The notes beneath the pieces are model-generated. The model worked only from the letters and a program-made list of their open reading frames with translations, had not been told where the DNA came from and ran no database searches. Shown here one piece after another: positions 12,901 through 22,645 of a DNA stretch of 64,000 bases. Source of the DNA: Beta vulgaris subsp. vulgaris (lineage: Eukaryota > Streptophyta > Magnoliopsida > Caryophyllales > Amaranthaceae). Where the stretch lies: assembly GCF_026745355.1 (NCBI RefSeq), contig NC_079205.1, positions 49,634,652-49,698,651 on the forward strand, written 5' to 3'. The position numbers were made by a program, and so were the translations under genes. Numbering within the stretch: the stretch's first letter is position 1; each line of letters opens with the position of its first letter.

Positions 12901-15900
12901 CATAGAACAACAAGATCTTAAATTTCCAAGAATGCGTAAATACATTAAAGCTACTAAGAAAAAAAGGTAAAAACTACCTTTCTTTACAGTTTGGGCATAA
13001 ATGCTTCTGCATTCTTCTATTGATATACAATTCGTAATTTGATTTTATCTTCAGGCAATTAATTTTGTACCTTGCAACACTGTAAATCTGCAAAATTTAT
13101 GGTTTTGATCCCTTAGAAAAACCCCTCTCATCTGTTCAAACACATCAGCTAATTACCAATCACTAAATTTATTTAGTTGAAAAAAAAGATCGGTGAAATT
13201 TGATACAGATAAATCAAGATCGGAAACTTACATTCATTATTAAATATAGGGAAATGGTAAAAGAATTATGCGAAGTCCTACTCATGGTAATAACTATGGG
13301 GTAGGATATAACACAAACTTACATAATTGCTTGAAGGGAAGAACAATAACAATTTTTTGATGCATCACAATATATAAAAATTATCGACAATAAGCAACCT
13401 GTCCATAGTCCAGACACCAGTATGTGTGAAAAACCACTTTGTTAAACAACGGCAAACTATTTTCGTCTCCTCCTCTTCCGTCATGCTGAGCATCAACCCC
13501 TGCAGCATGCAATCTTGCCACATATTTTACTATCTGCAGGTAATTAAGTACATTTCAGACAATTTAAAAAATAATAATAGAAAAGATAAAACTTTCTACA
13601 TGTATGCAGGACTTATTCTATGCAGAGTAGATCAGAAGCAACAAGAAAGAAAACAAAAAATCCAAATTGCACACTCACGACCACAACATCATTCAACATT
13701 GCAGAACTGAGAAACAGAAAACAGGCACATCAACCATCAAACTTTCCTCCTCTCCCTACAATTTGTCATCCATCTCACCAAAGCCCAAAAGCCCCAATTA
13801 TTAGATTAGTATTCTAGTCAATGGCTAAACTCCAAAGAGAGTTAAAAATGGTCTTGAATTTCCAAAAAGAAGAGCAAGAAAATACAAATGGGAAAGCCCA
13901 CAAGTGGATAGAAGATGCAACAAAGAGGAAAGAAAAAGGCAATATGAGAAGCAGTAAAGAATGGAACAGATTTATGATTTACTGCTCCCTTCTCTCATCA
14001 TGTCAAATTCTCAGTACAATTATTTTTTCCCATCAGATAATACTTCATTTTGTTCATCCTTCACTTAGAAAATTAAAATTACTTATCTTGTAAGCATGTC
14101 AGTGTTTAGTCTACAGTTATACGAAATCAAGTTAAGATTTTCTTATTAAAGATTAAAGTTTATGGGATGAGTGCAATGTATACTAATACATATAATAAAA
14201 ACATTGTCATCTTAGATCGAAATGGCAAGCCCTCAGGCGAACTTATGCAGAAGGCAAACAGAGGCATAGCAACATCAGCAATGCTTGGGGAGACACCATG
14301 GAATTAAAACTCTCCCGTTCCGTTACAGAACGGCCGTTCTGTAACGGATTTTGGATTTGCCGTTCCGCGAAATCCCGTTACGGAACGCCATAATAAAATT
14401 CACATACTTCTCGCTGCGTTGTCCGTTCCGTAACGCGAACTCGCCGCGTTAGAACGCTTTTATCCCCGTTACATCCGTTTTTTTCAAACATTGGCCAAAT
14501 TCTTTCTATGATTTAATTATATAGTTGATGAAACATGATATTCTATTAGATTTGATTATATTATGTTGTAATAATGCTTCATAAACTAAAAAATGCAAAT
14601 AAAGTTGAAACATATTTATGTGAATTTTTTTAAAAAATTTACGCCGCGTCGGCCGCGAAACGTTCTATTTGCCCGTTACAAGCCGTTCCCGCGAAAACGT
14701 GACCGTTCCCGCGAACGCGACCGCGACCGCGTTTTTTTTCCCTGGGAGACACACACCTTGGTTATCTTTCAATTCGAATAGCTTTTTGTTAAAAGTTTTT
14801 CAACTTCACAATTCAGTTTACCATATCTCACAAATTACACAAATAATGCAAAGTAAATCAAAATGATATTAACTATTATGGTATTATCAAAATTCAATCA
14901 TTAAAACTTAAAAGTATACATGAAATAGAGGATTAAGTTTCAACAAAATTTATCTTGCTTTCTCCTATTTTTTTTCTTTTGGAAAATTAAGTAACATCTA
15001 ATAACAATAATGTGCTAAATAAATTTGCTTTTAGTGATACAAACGTGTAAAAAACAAAACAAGGTTAGAAAAGATATAGATGAACAAAAACAAAAAAGAA
15101 TGCATCTGATAAACTAATGGTAAAAAAAATCAAATAGAGAATGAGGGAAAGTTTAAATATAGCTAATTCGCTAATTGCATTGAGCAGCGAGTCATACTTT
15201 TGACCTACGTGCAAGGTTTTCCTACTAACATTGCCAATGAGCTACCTTGCAAGCAGTGTTTATTATATGCATATTTGCTTTTATTAGGAAACTATGGAGG
15301 CAACTTTATAATCCTATGGGCAGCGAAGCTTGATCAAGCCTCCATGACCCTTCCATTGCAGCATTCCCAGCTCTTGGACCCAACCCATACCCAGGTTCAA
15401 AATCCACAAAGTTTTGACCAACAAAGGAAAAGTCTGAATTGTAGGGAACTACTTACATTGTGACTTCCAATTGACTTAATATACTACTAAAGAAATTGAA
15501 TACTAACAGTAAAACCTCTAAAAGGCAGCTTTCCATTTGGAATAGTGCTGACCAACCTAATGTGAGCTTTCAGGCCTACAGCAGCAACCCCAGGTACAAG
15601 GACTAAAATTAAGCCCCTTTAGAACCACCATTGCAATGCAACCGTCACCATTGTCCACCAGTCCCCCACATGGATTCTGACCCATAGGGTAAATGATTCT
15701 TCCGGAAACAGCTGAAAGAATCCACACTAGTTCACCCAAATCTCATCTTCTATAAACTTTAGAGTTGGAATGTTTTTCATCATTCACGACAAATTATAGA
15801 AGTATATACTATATACTGCATGAGGCTGAGGGATTATTCATTTGACTTGCATCCCAGAAAGTGGGATAGTTAATACAAAACAAACCACAATAAAGCTGCA

Positions 15901-18414
15901 CATGAAACACCAAATCAGAATTACATATTTAAAAAAAAAAAGCTAGTTTCTCAAGGGCCAGGCTAGTTGATGATTAGATGCCCCTAAGCAACACTCCCCC
16001 TCATCATGGTACCCCCCCCTCTCTCTCTCTCTCCCTCCCCTAGTGGGTGTTTCAAAATTAATACGGATGCTTATGTCGTGGAAGGTGTGGAGGTAGGCCT
16101 AGGTGTGACCATGTGAGGTACCATGCAGCAGGTGATCGGAGTCACAACTTTAACTGAGGCTGAGGTGGCGAGATATGGCATTTGGCTAGCAAGTAGCAAC
16201 AAGACTTGGTTTTGACAGAATTGTATTAGACTGTGATGTTGCAAGTGTGGTGAAAGCTATCAACTGGCTTTTCTCCCATTAATATTTTTTACGAACATAT
16301 TCATGTAGCTAAATCCTCTTTTACTTATTTGAGTGCTCTCACATTCGGAGATCAGGAAATACCCTTCCTCATTTTGTTGCTCGTCTTGATAAGAGAGGTT
16401 GTAATGAATATGAATGTTTTGGTCCCTCCCGCATAGTAGCTCTACTTTGGCAGATTTGGACATTGCTTGATCATTAAATTTTCATAAAACATAAAATAAA
16501 AATAAATAATTTTCCTCTCACAAAAATAAAAGGACAAAAAAAATACCTAGTTTCTCTGTAGAATTGTACACCTAGAGACTAGATGGCAAGACATTTTTAA
16601 GTGTTCTAAGCGCTAACTCACCTCATCAATCCCCTTCCACCAAAACACAAAAGAGTGCAAAAGGAGAGAGACAGAAGAAGATAGGGCAGGAAGAACTTGA
16701 CAAGGACAACAATGTAAGAAAATCAAAGAAACCTGAAACGAAATATAATTCCAATTAAAAGACAATGAATCAATCAGAAATTAGTCCCGCGTTTTAGATG
16801 ACAGCAGGTATAAATAAACCATGTAAAGTCAACTACCCACTATAAATAACACAACCATTCATGCATGATACTCTTTGACAAGGACTAATAATTGAATGAC
16901 ATAAACTATTTAGATATGCTTGCTGACTTGCACAAAGTCACCAGGTAGATGGACTAGAAGACTGGTGTATCCCAAATCAATCAGTGTGTGCTTAATAGAA
17001 GCAAAACAAACCTCGCCCTTTTGCTCACACTTGACCAGCTTCTCTTTATGAAGGAACGACAGTATCTGTTGAAGTACCTCAACAGTAACTCTTGCATCCT
17101 TGACCAAATCTCTCTCCCTCACCCACTGATATCTGGAATTGCAAACGTACAATACAACCACCAGAGATAAATTATTTTTTGTGATGCAATAACAGTAAAA
17201 TTACAATAGTACATTGCTTTGCCAACATTATCAATTTAGCTCATGTTATACAGTTTGTTTGACTAAGGTTGTAAATGAGCCAAAACTACTCGTGAACTAC
17301 TTGGGCTCGGCTCGAAATTTTCACGACCCGAGACACAGCTATGTTCGGCTCGAAAAGTTCGCGAACATGCTCGAAATATTTTAATTTTTTTTTTCAACAT
17401 AATAATGTTAATCACTGGTTAAACACCTTTAATAAGTCTAGGAAAAATCGATAAACTAAATTAAAATATATTATATCTTCAAAATAATTTTTATATTGTT
17501 ATGATTTTCAAACTTATGTCGAATTTTAGTATAACTAAAATTTATGAAAATTTAAGCTCGAACTCGAGAAAAGTGTAACGAGCCGAGCCGAGCCTGACCC
17601 ACACTCGGGCTCGGCTCGGCTCAATTACACCCCTAATTTATTCAGTATATTACAATCGGTGGCAGATAGGATAGAATAGGATAACTTCTCCATCCAATAC
17701 CTCCTCAACTAAACACATTGTCAGTTGATTGTTTACATTGAAGTAGATAAAACATACTTTATATCAAATGAAGTTGATTGCATATATCATTCATGTGAAG
17801 TAGAAACGGATAGGAGTTAGCTCAAGTGGGTAGAACGCTCCCCTTTGACCCTTGAGGTCAGCGGTTTGGTCCTTACCCCAGCATTATGCTGGTTTTTTTT
17901 TTCCTTTGCATGACCAAAGCCCAGCATAATGCTGGGGTATTTTTTTTTCCTTTGCATGTTATGCATGCGTTACCAACTAACGTCCAACGTGTTGATGTTT
18001 CTTACAGGCTAGTAGCCTTGTAGAGGTTAGTCCTTAGGTTGACTTAATTTCCTAATCCAAAAAAAAATCATATGAAGCAGAAATACATGTATACAGTGAT
18101 ATACGTACCTAGTGAGGACATTAAGCATATACTCTGCTCTTGAATTAGCTCTATTATTTGGTGCATTATCACCGATTTCGCCATACAAAGCTCGGGCTGT
18201 AAGCTTCACCAATCTGCAAATAAATTTAATTAAATTGAGTCATAATAATAAAAAACCAAAAAATTATACTCCTACTTCTTCCATGACGAAAATAATCGCA
18301 ATCGAAATTATATGTTTGTAATAATATGAAGAAGAAAAATCACATATTAAAAGGTTCTAAGTTTGATAAATTGCTCATGCTTTCACCCGAATTGAATTCA
18401 CAAGCGTTTTCCAT
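6977..18414 (-). CDS. Divergent transcription initiation factor IIE subunit alpha (TFIIE-alpha), 12 exons
   Basis: I assembled exons 18414-18344, 18213-18109, 17132-16928, 13087-12978, 12895-12718, 9909-9790, 9432-9388, 8918-8799, 8616-8572, 8063-7944, 7489-7345 and 7092-6977. All junctions are GT-AG and the frame stays open for 459 residues. TFIIE-alpha recruits and regulates TFIIH at RNA polymerase II promoters in the nucleus. Visible matches are EPFNILVKLTARALYGEI (about residues 20-37), the winged-helix part YQWVRERDLVKDA (60-72), CPNC at 158-161, GQLVVESDKL (187-196), EKLSEVLQEME (213-223), PDFGTLAARE (near 240-250), and a nine-Asp run followed by W in the last exon, like the acidic C-terminus of the family. 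Length is near the usual plant size. Odd points: Ser182 replaces the third zinc-ribbon cysteine, the winged helix is strongly diverged, and exons 7-10 are a repeated pair. It could be a young or decaying paralogue rather than the housekeeping copy. Confidence 0.8.
7615..7737 (-). pseudogene. Pseudo-exon, third copy of the 120-bp TFIIE-alpha exon
   Basis: Homologous to exons 8 and 10: it begins ATTGATGTTGC after a TTAG acceptor and ends AGCATCAGCCAG like them. The donor that reads CAG|GTTTGTC in the other copies is here CAG|ATTTAAC, so the splice site is lost and reading through gives a stop at the second codon. Skipping it keeps the remaining 12 exons in frame. Length 123 bp, phase 0. Confidence 0.7.
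7944..9530 (-). repeat. Tandem duplication inside the TFIIE-alpha-like gene
   Basis: Two units of roughly 0.82-0.86 kb lie head to tail: 7944-8760 and 8799-9530. Each holds a 120-bp exon and a 45-bp exon plus matching intron sequence, for example the shared run GACATGCATTACATCAGTGC at about 8336 and 9191. The 45-bp exons are related to the start of exon 6 (PLMPLVKQ motif), and the 120-bp exons to the pseudo-exon at 7615, so further amplification is likely. All exon lengths are multiples of three, so copy-number change keeps the frame. Confidence 0.8.
9910..12717 (-). other. Intron 5 of the TFIIE-alpha-like gene
   Basis: A 2.8-kb intron. It is AT-rich, with a GATCG-rich patch at 11365-11450 noted separately. 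The small frames at 10038-10256 and 10667-10963 are not supported by any family. Confidence 0.6.
11365..11450. repeat. GGATCGAATCG-type short repeats, possible DNA transposon end
   Basis: A cluster of GATCGCGATC, GGATCGAATCG and GAATCGTA motifs within 90 bp, in the style of subterminal repeats. No matching opposite end or target duplication was found, so the element boundaries are unknown. Confidence 0.3.
13088..14288 (-). other. Intron 3 of the TFIIE-alpha-like gene, left part
   Basis: AT-rich intron sequence. The plus-strand frames at 13426-13710, 13620-13817 and 13821-14093 show no recognisable domain and are treated as chance. Confidence 0.5.
14297..14744. mobile_element. Non-autonomous hAT-type MITE (448 bp) in intron 3
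   Basis: Perfect 8-bp target duplications GGAGACAC lie at 14289-14296 and 14745-14752. The ends, CATGGAATTAAAACTC and (reverse-complemented) CAGGGAAAAAAAACGC, are imperfect inverted repeats of the CAGGG hAT type. Both subterminal regions are dense in CCGTTCC/CCGTTAC and GCGAACGCGACCG repeats around an AT-rich core. No transposase. Open frames over it are composition artefacts. Confidence 0.75.
14753..16012 (-). other. Intron 3, middle part
   Basis: AT-rich. Minus-strand reading of about 15290-15430 and 15557-15739 gives protein-like stretches (for example VDFEPGYGLGPRAG) that I cannot assign; they may be remnants of an inserted coding fragment. Confidence 0.3.
16013..16041. repeat. C/CT-rich microsatellite
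   Basis: A run of Cs followed by about nine CT units and CCCTCCCC. Confidence 0.8.
16042..16463 (+). pseudogene. LINE-derived RNase H (RVT_3) fragment
   Basis: Plus-strand frames, with two or more frameshifts, read GCFKINTDAYVVEG, then TEAEVARYGIWLAS, then FDRIVLDCDVASVVKAI, then LPHFVARLDKRGCNEYE. This is the order of the plant RVT_3 RNase H domain (first catalytic Asp in NTDA, Glu in TEAE, Asp in LDCD) found at the 3' end of plant non-LTR elements. It sits in intron 3 of the TFIIE-alpha-like gene, opposite to the gene's strand. It is truncated at both ends, with no RT upstream, and is non-functional. Confidence 0.75.
17265..17635. mobile_element. hAT-like non-autonomous element in intron 2
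   Basis: The left end TAAGGTTGTAAATGAGCC and the reverse-complemented right end TTAGGGGTGTAATTGAGCC are similar. Both are followed by GGGCTCGGCTCG-type subterminal repeats around an AT-rich middle. No convincing 8-bp duplication was found, so the family assignment rests on end structure only. Confidence 0.5.
17807..18067 (+). mobile_element. tRNA-derived SINE in intron 2
   Basis: The 5' part, GGATAGGAGTTAGCTCAAGT followed by GGGTAGAACGCTC, looks like the A-box half of a tRNA. AGGTCAGCGGTTTGGTCC follows at B-box spacing. The element ends in a run of nine As (18059-18067). Near-identical 16-bp duplications flank it: TCATGTGAAGTAGAAA (17791-17806) and TCATATGAAGCAGAAA (18068-18083), as expected for LINE-mediated integration. 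Inside are two inverted copies of CCCAGCATTATGCTGG. It lies about 40 bp from the exon 2 donor, opposite to the gene. Confidence 0.8.
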
Positions 18415-18613
18415 ATCTCCTAGAAACAGCAGATAAACAAGTTAAATTGCAGGTGAATCAATGATTGACGAAGCACAATTCCCCAGAAGAGTGAGAAATA
18501 TTTACGGAGTAGTTCCAATTTTTATTTACGAAGTACTTTTTATTTTTTATGGAACGGAATTGTGTAAAAAAGTGTTTAGGGTTTAATTACTTGTCTTTTC
18601 TATTGATAACAAT

Positions 18614-18629
18614 TATATATATATATATA
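18614..18629 (-). promoter_or_regulatory. Candidate TATA region of the TFIIE-alpha-like gene
   Basis: A run of TATATATATATATA about 200 bp upstream of the start codon at 18414. It is the only TATA-like element near a sensible distance, but an AT repeat is weak evidence. Confidence 0.3.
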
Positions 18630-19061
18630 GTACATCAAAGTAGGAAACCATATTAACAAAGCGTCCTATACATAAAGATAAAGATATTAACAAATCCCCC
18701 TCAAAAAAAAAAAAAAAAATATTAACAAATCCTATACAATCTTTCCTAACAAATTGCGGAAAAAGAGATATGACAATCTATCTAATCTAATGTTCGTGTC
18801 ATCGTGTATAATATATACTCGTAACAACCAATTTATCCCAGAGATTTTTTTTCCACTAATAAGTCCTGGAGAGAGAGACACAAGAGCGATTTTTTTATTC
18901 ACTTTTTCAGATTTTATCTTTTTATTTTTTGAATTGGTATTGCATACACCAGGTTTTCAATAAGGTTAATGAAAATCGGAAAATTTTGGCATGACTTAAA
19001 CTAGTTTTAGGATAACTTTAACGACTTTTTGGGTAACTTTCAAGTTTAATGATTATAATGG
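18630..19061. other. Upstream intergenic DNA
   Basis: AT-rich with an A17 run at about 18702. Nothing else recognised. Confidence 0.4.
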
Positions 19062-19064
19062 TAA

Positions 19065-19316
19065 GGGTCTGTTCTCCCCAACTTATTTTCAGTTCAGTTC
19101 AATTCAGTTCAGATCAGTTCAGTTCAGTTCAGATCGGATCAGCTCAGCTCAGCTCTTGACAATACTTTTACTCTCACATATCACTATTCATTTCAGTTCA
19201 GTTCAGTTCAATTCAGTTCATCAGTTCAATTCAGTTCAGTTCAGTTCAATTCAGATCAGATCAGTTCAGTTCAGATCAGTTCAGTTCAGCTATTTTATGC
19301 CGAATAGAACAGGCCC
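19065..19316. mobile_element. Tourist-like (PIF/Harbinger) MITE with CAGTT-repeat interior
   Basis: TAA target duplications (19062-19064 and 19317-19319) flank ends reading GGGTCTGTTC and, reverse-complemented, GGGCCTGTTC. A 3-bp TWA duplication with this terminus is typical of Tourist elements. The interior is almost entirely CAGTTCAGTTC / CAGATCAGTT repeats, in two blocks separated by about 40 bp. No coding capacity; 252 bp. Confidence 0.75.
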
Positions 19317-19605
19317 TAAATCAAAAGGTAATTTACAATAGATGAGTTCCATAAAATGTAATTTCATTATTTTTATACATTATAAATGATTTTTATGTGG
19401 TAAATTTATTATTGAAAAAAATGATTAACTTTAGTTAATATAACAGTAACTTATAATAGTATAAAGGTAACTTTCAATCCCTTTTTCAATAATTTAACGT
19501 AAACCCGCCTTTTTTAAGTCTTTGTCTTAATTTTTTCATTTGTTTTCATTTATTTACAGTTTTGCCACTGAATATGCAAATTCTGAGATAAACTAGACAT
19601 TTCTC

Positions 19606-19812
19606 CTCCCTATGTCCCTTAATTTTTATCACATTTAGATTTTTGCTACTATTCACTTGGTAACTTTGACCCTCTTTAATTTTACAATGTTAATGCTCAA
19701 AAATATAGTTAAGCGGGATCTCGTTTGATTCTATTCGATGTGTTTATATTTAAAGTTGTGTTTTGGGAGATGTGAAAATATAAATATAGCAAACATAATG
19801 GGACGGAGGGAG
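19606..19812. mobile_element. Stowaway-like (Tc1/Mariner) MITE
   Basis: The right end reads GGGACGGAGGGAGTA, the reverse complement of the TACTCCCTCCGTCCC Stowaway terminus. The left end, CTCCCTATGTCCCTTAAT, is a diverged copy. The interior contains the family-typical GGGATCTCGTTTGATTC segment. 207 bp with a TA at the right edge. Confidence 0.7.
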
Positions 19813-19984
19813 TAAATATACGGACTATATATATACGTTGCGCCTAAGTAGGCGATATTTATATTATGAGTCAATCAGATTTCGGATAATTAATCATTTG
19901 ATGCAAATTTAATGGTTTAAGCTTTTGTTTATTGAGAAAGTATATTTTTTTAAACATATGAATTTATTTTAGAGATACTTTAGA

Positions 19985-20275
19985 CCTAATTATGGGCTAA
20001 GCTGGGCTGCGGACAAAAAATTCAGCCTAAATAAGGGCGAGGAGTTGGGATGGGCTAAAGTTCGGGCCGATAAAAGCTTGCCCAGACCTGCATTATTTGG
20101 GTCAAAAATGCAAGATTTTTGGGCCAAAATCAGGTCCGACCTGACATTTTCACTAAAATGTGATTTTTTTTGTTTGTCCAAACCCATAATTTTTTTCCAA
20201 AATCAAGCCAAGCCCAAAAAATTGCCCAAACCCAACAAAAAAATCGAGTCGGGCCAGGCCATGTTGGATCAAGTC
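19985..20275. other. GGGC/GCCC-rich repeat, possible DNA transposon remnant
   Basis: GGGCTAAGCTGGGCTG at the left and CGAGTCGGGCCAGGCC at the right surround repeats of GCCCAAAC. The composition resembles subterminal repeats of hAT-like elements; no duplication or clear TIR was found. A similar patch occurs at 26221-26280. Confidence 0.3.
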
Positions 20276-20279
20276 TAAG

Positions 20280-21580
20280 ATACTTTTTTTCTTAGCAAGT
20301 GGAAGGTTAATTCTTTAATTGAAAGTCATACGACATCTACAATGGAAATCAGTAACAACCAACTACATATCAAAATGAATCATATTAAATTCTACTTTGA
20401 CAAAACTTAGATCGCTGTAAATGATAATTGATACTCCGTATCTGCTAATACAATCACACCTCTTTCACTTTACTAGCTACTTCTTCATAGAGCTTTTCGC
20501 GAAGGGTTCATCGATCTATAGTAGTTCTGAAGTAGATCTTAAATTGATTCTAGAAGTACAAAAATCTGTTGTGATCCCGTGTTGATCTCCGTTAGAAATT
20601 AATTTTCCGAGAAAAACAAACACACATGATCCAGAAAAATCTCACAAACGAGAATGATAAACCTGATACAACAAAATGATTGATCTTGTGAAGAGAATAA
20701 CAAAATAGCCATATTAAAAATTAAAAAAAAAAATAACAAAAGAAAATAAAGAGAGAAAGGGGCTTATCATCAACCGTACAAGATTGATGGCAACCCCAAA
20801 ATAATGGAGGATGAAAAAGGGGTTTCAAACAGATTTGGCATTCTAAGTATCCTTCTCAGATCCTCAATACTTTTCAAGTGATAATCACAGCATTGAGTGA
20901 CAAGTTATTGAATCCCATGAGCTCGAGTTGCAAAATACATGGAAATGTCATGCTTTAGTTTTTTTTTTTATTGAAATAAATATAGAATTGAAGATTTGAA
21001 TTTGTCAATAATTAAGATCCTTCTAGGAAGAGAAAAAAAAATGTAAATAAGGTGAAAATCTATTTTTGATTGAGAGCGAAATATCTATCATTAAATCACA
21101 CGTAATATCTCATGACTTAAAATGACACGTAATATCCCATGACTTAAAATGACACTTTGCTTAGACAAACCCATCACTTATATCACTAGGCCTCATAAGT
21201 GTTGAAATGGAAAGACTTTTAGCTCAATATTCTTTTAGGGACCTAAGTATTATCATGTTATTTTATTTACTAGCGAACTCAAAGCAAAAATAAAGCAACA
21301 TACATAAACATAGAAAATACAACATTTTAAACATAAATAAAATGCTAAAATAGTTAAATGTGATCCTCGTATGGCCCCTAACCTAGAAAACTAATCTTCT
21401 TTGGGCCTCCAACCTTCATTCATCTCGAATTCGTATTCGAAATTGATCATGGACTTCTATTTAAGCTTGAATCTCCATTCTTGATTCTCCAATCATTACT
21501 TACGTTATTTGAAATTTAAATGAACTATTCTCAATTACAAATATACTTAATGATTCACATATAGTATTTTAAATTACAAC
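20280..21580. other. Intergenic DNA with a segment related to 27.6-27.9 kb
   Basis: No gene recognised. About 20560-20830 resembles 27580-27950: both contain GGGGCTTA(T/C)CA and GATGGCA(A/G)CCCC at corresponding places. Confidence 0.4.
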
Positions 21581-21585
21581 AAAAC

Positions 21586-21958
21586 TATACAAGCCCGAGG
21601 TTAATTGGCTTGTCTGATTATTTTCCTTCGAGGTTTGAGTATATACAAGCCTGAGATTAGTTGGCTTGTCTCACTGTCTTTCTCTTTGGAGTATGTATGT
21701 TAGTTTTAGAGTTTTAAGGATTTGTGCTTAAAGTCTCACTTGAAGAAAAACTCTTTGACTTTATTCATTGTGTATATCTCAGTACAAAGAAGGATTACAT
21801 ATATATAATTAAACAAAGAAAGCTAGAGTAGGTAAGTATACAAAAAATGAAAATAATTATAAAGAATAATCATAGACTAATTACATTACAACTCACATAC
21901 AACTATGTACTCGAAAATACTAGACACTACTAGAGACTACTCGAAGCTATTCTCTTCA
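21586..21958 (-). repeat. Copia 3' LTR
   Basis: 373 bp, nearly identical to the right LTR. It starts, on the minus strand, with TGAAGAGAATAGCTTCG and should end TGTACA; here the end is TATA in plus orientation where the other LTR has TG, so one terminal base has mutated. Confidence 0.92.
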
Positions 21959-21975
21959 ACCCCCCCCCCCCCCTT
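21959..21975 (-). promoter_or_regulatory. Copia polypurine tract
   Basis: The minus strand reads AAG followed by a run of about 13 Gs next to the 3' LTR, the plus-strand priming site. The length of the homopolymer should be read with caution. Confidence 0.75.
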
Positions 21976-22640
21976 CAAGTTGGACTTGGTGCAAAGGAAC
22001 AAGTCCCAACTTGACAGTGAGGAAGTGATGTTGTTGCTCAGCAATATGATTAGCAGCCTTATTGTCACAAAATAAATGAATTGGTTTAGGGATAGACATA
22101 AACAAATCATCCAAGATATCATCTACCCAAACCAACTCACTAGTAGTGTGGGACATACTTCTAAACTCGGCTTCAGTGGAAGACTTAGAAACAGTCTTCT
22201 GTTTTTGGTCTTCCATGTAACCAAACTTTTGCTAAAGAAAACACACGCACCATCCAGTTAATGATTTTCCCGAGAAATCGCAATTTCCCCAATCTGCATC
22301 GCAAAAAGCAGTTAATTTGAAATCTGAATCACGAGGATAAATTAGTCCCAAATCAGAAGTTCCCTTCAAATATTTAACAACTTGTAATGTTGTATGCCAA
22401 TGAGGCTCCCTAGGACAAACATGAATTGGCTAAGTTGTTGCACTGCATATGATATATTTCTGGACGTGGCAGATTTAAATATAAGAGTTTTCCAACCAAG
22501 CTTCTGTATTTTTTTCTGGATCAGACAAAGGATTTCCCTCATGTTGATTTAATTTAATATGCTTCGGAAACGGACAACCCATTGCCTTGGCATCCTTGAG
22601 ACCGGTTTCGTCCAATAGATCGCGGATATATATTTCTTTG
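21976..22640 (-). pseudogene. Copia RNase H domain, broken
   Basis: Minus-strand frames read KTVSKSSTEAEFRSMS, the copia RNase H motif containing the catalytic Glu in TEAE, followed by CDNKAANHIA with the next catalytic Asp. Upstream the frame is lost across 22220-22640. The domain degrades the RNA strand during reverse transcription. Truncated C-terminus near the polypurine tract. Confidence 0.85.
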
Positions 22641-22645
22641 ATTTA

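Noticed and set aside
13426..14093. Plus-strand small genes in intron 3
   Set aside because: No recognisable domains, low-complexity composition, and they overlap the intron of the opposite-strand gene.
17807..17880. A genuine tRNA gene
   Set aside because: The tRNA-like head lacks a full cloverleaf and continues into a SINE body with poly(A) and target duplications.
18112..18321. Plus-strand ORF at 18112-18321
   Set aside because: Shadow of TFIIE-alpha exon 2.
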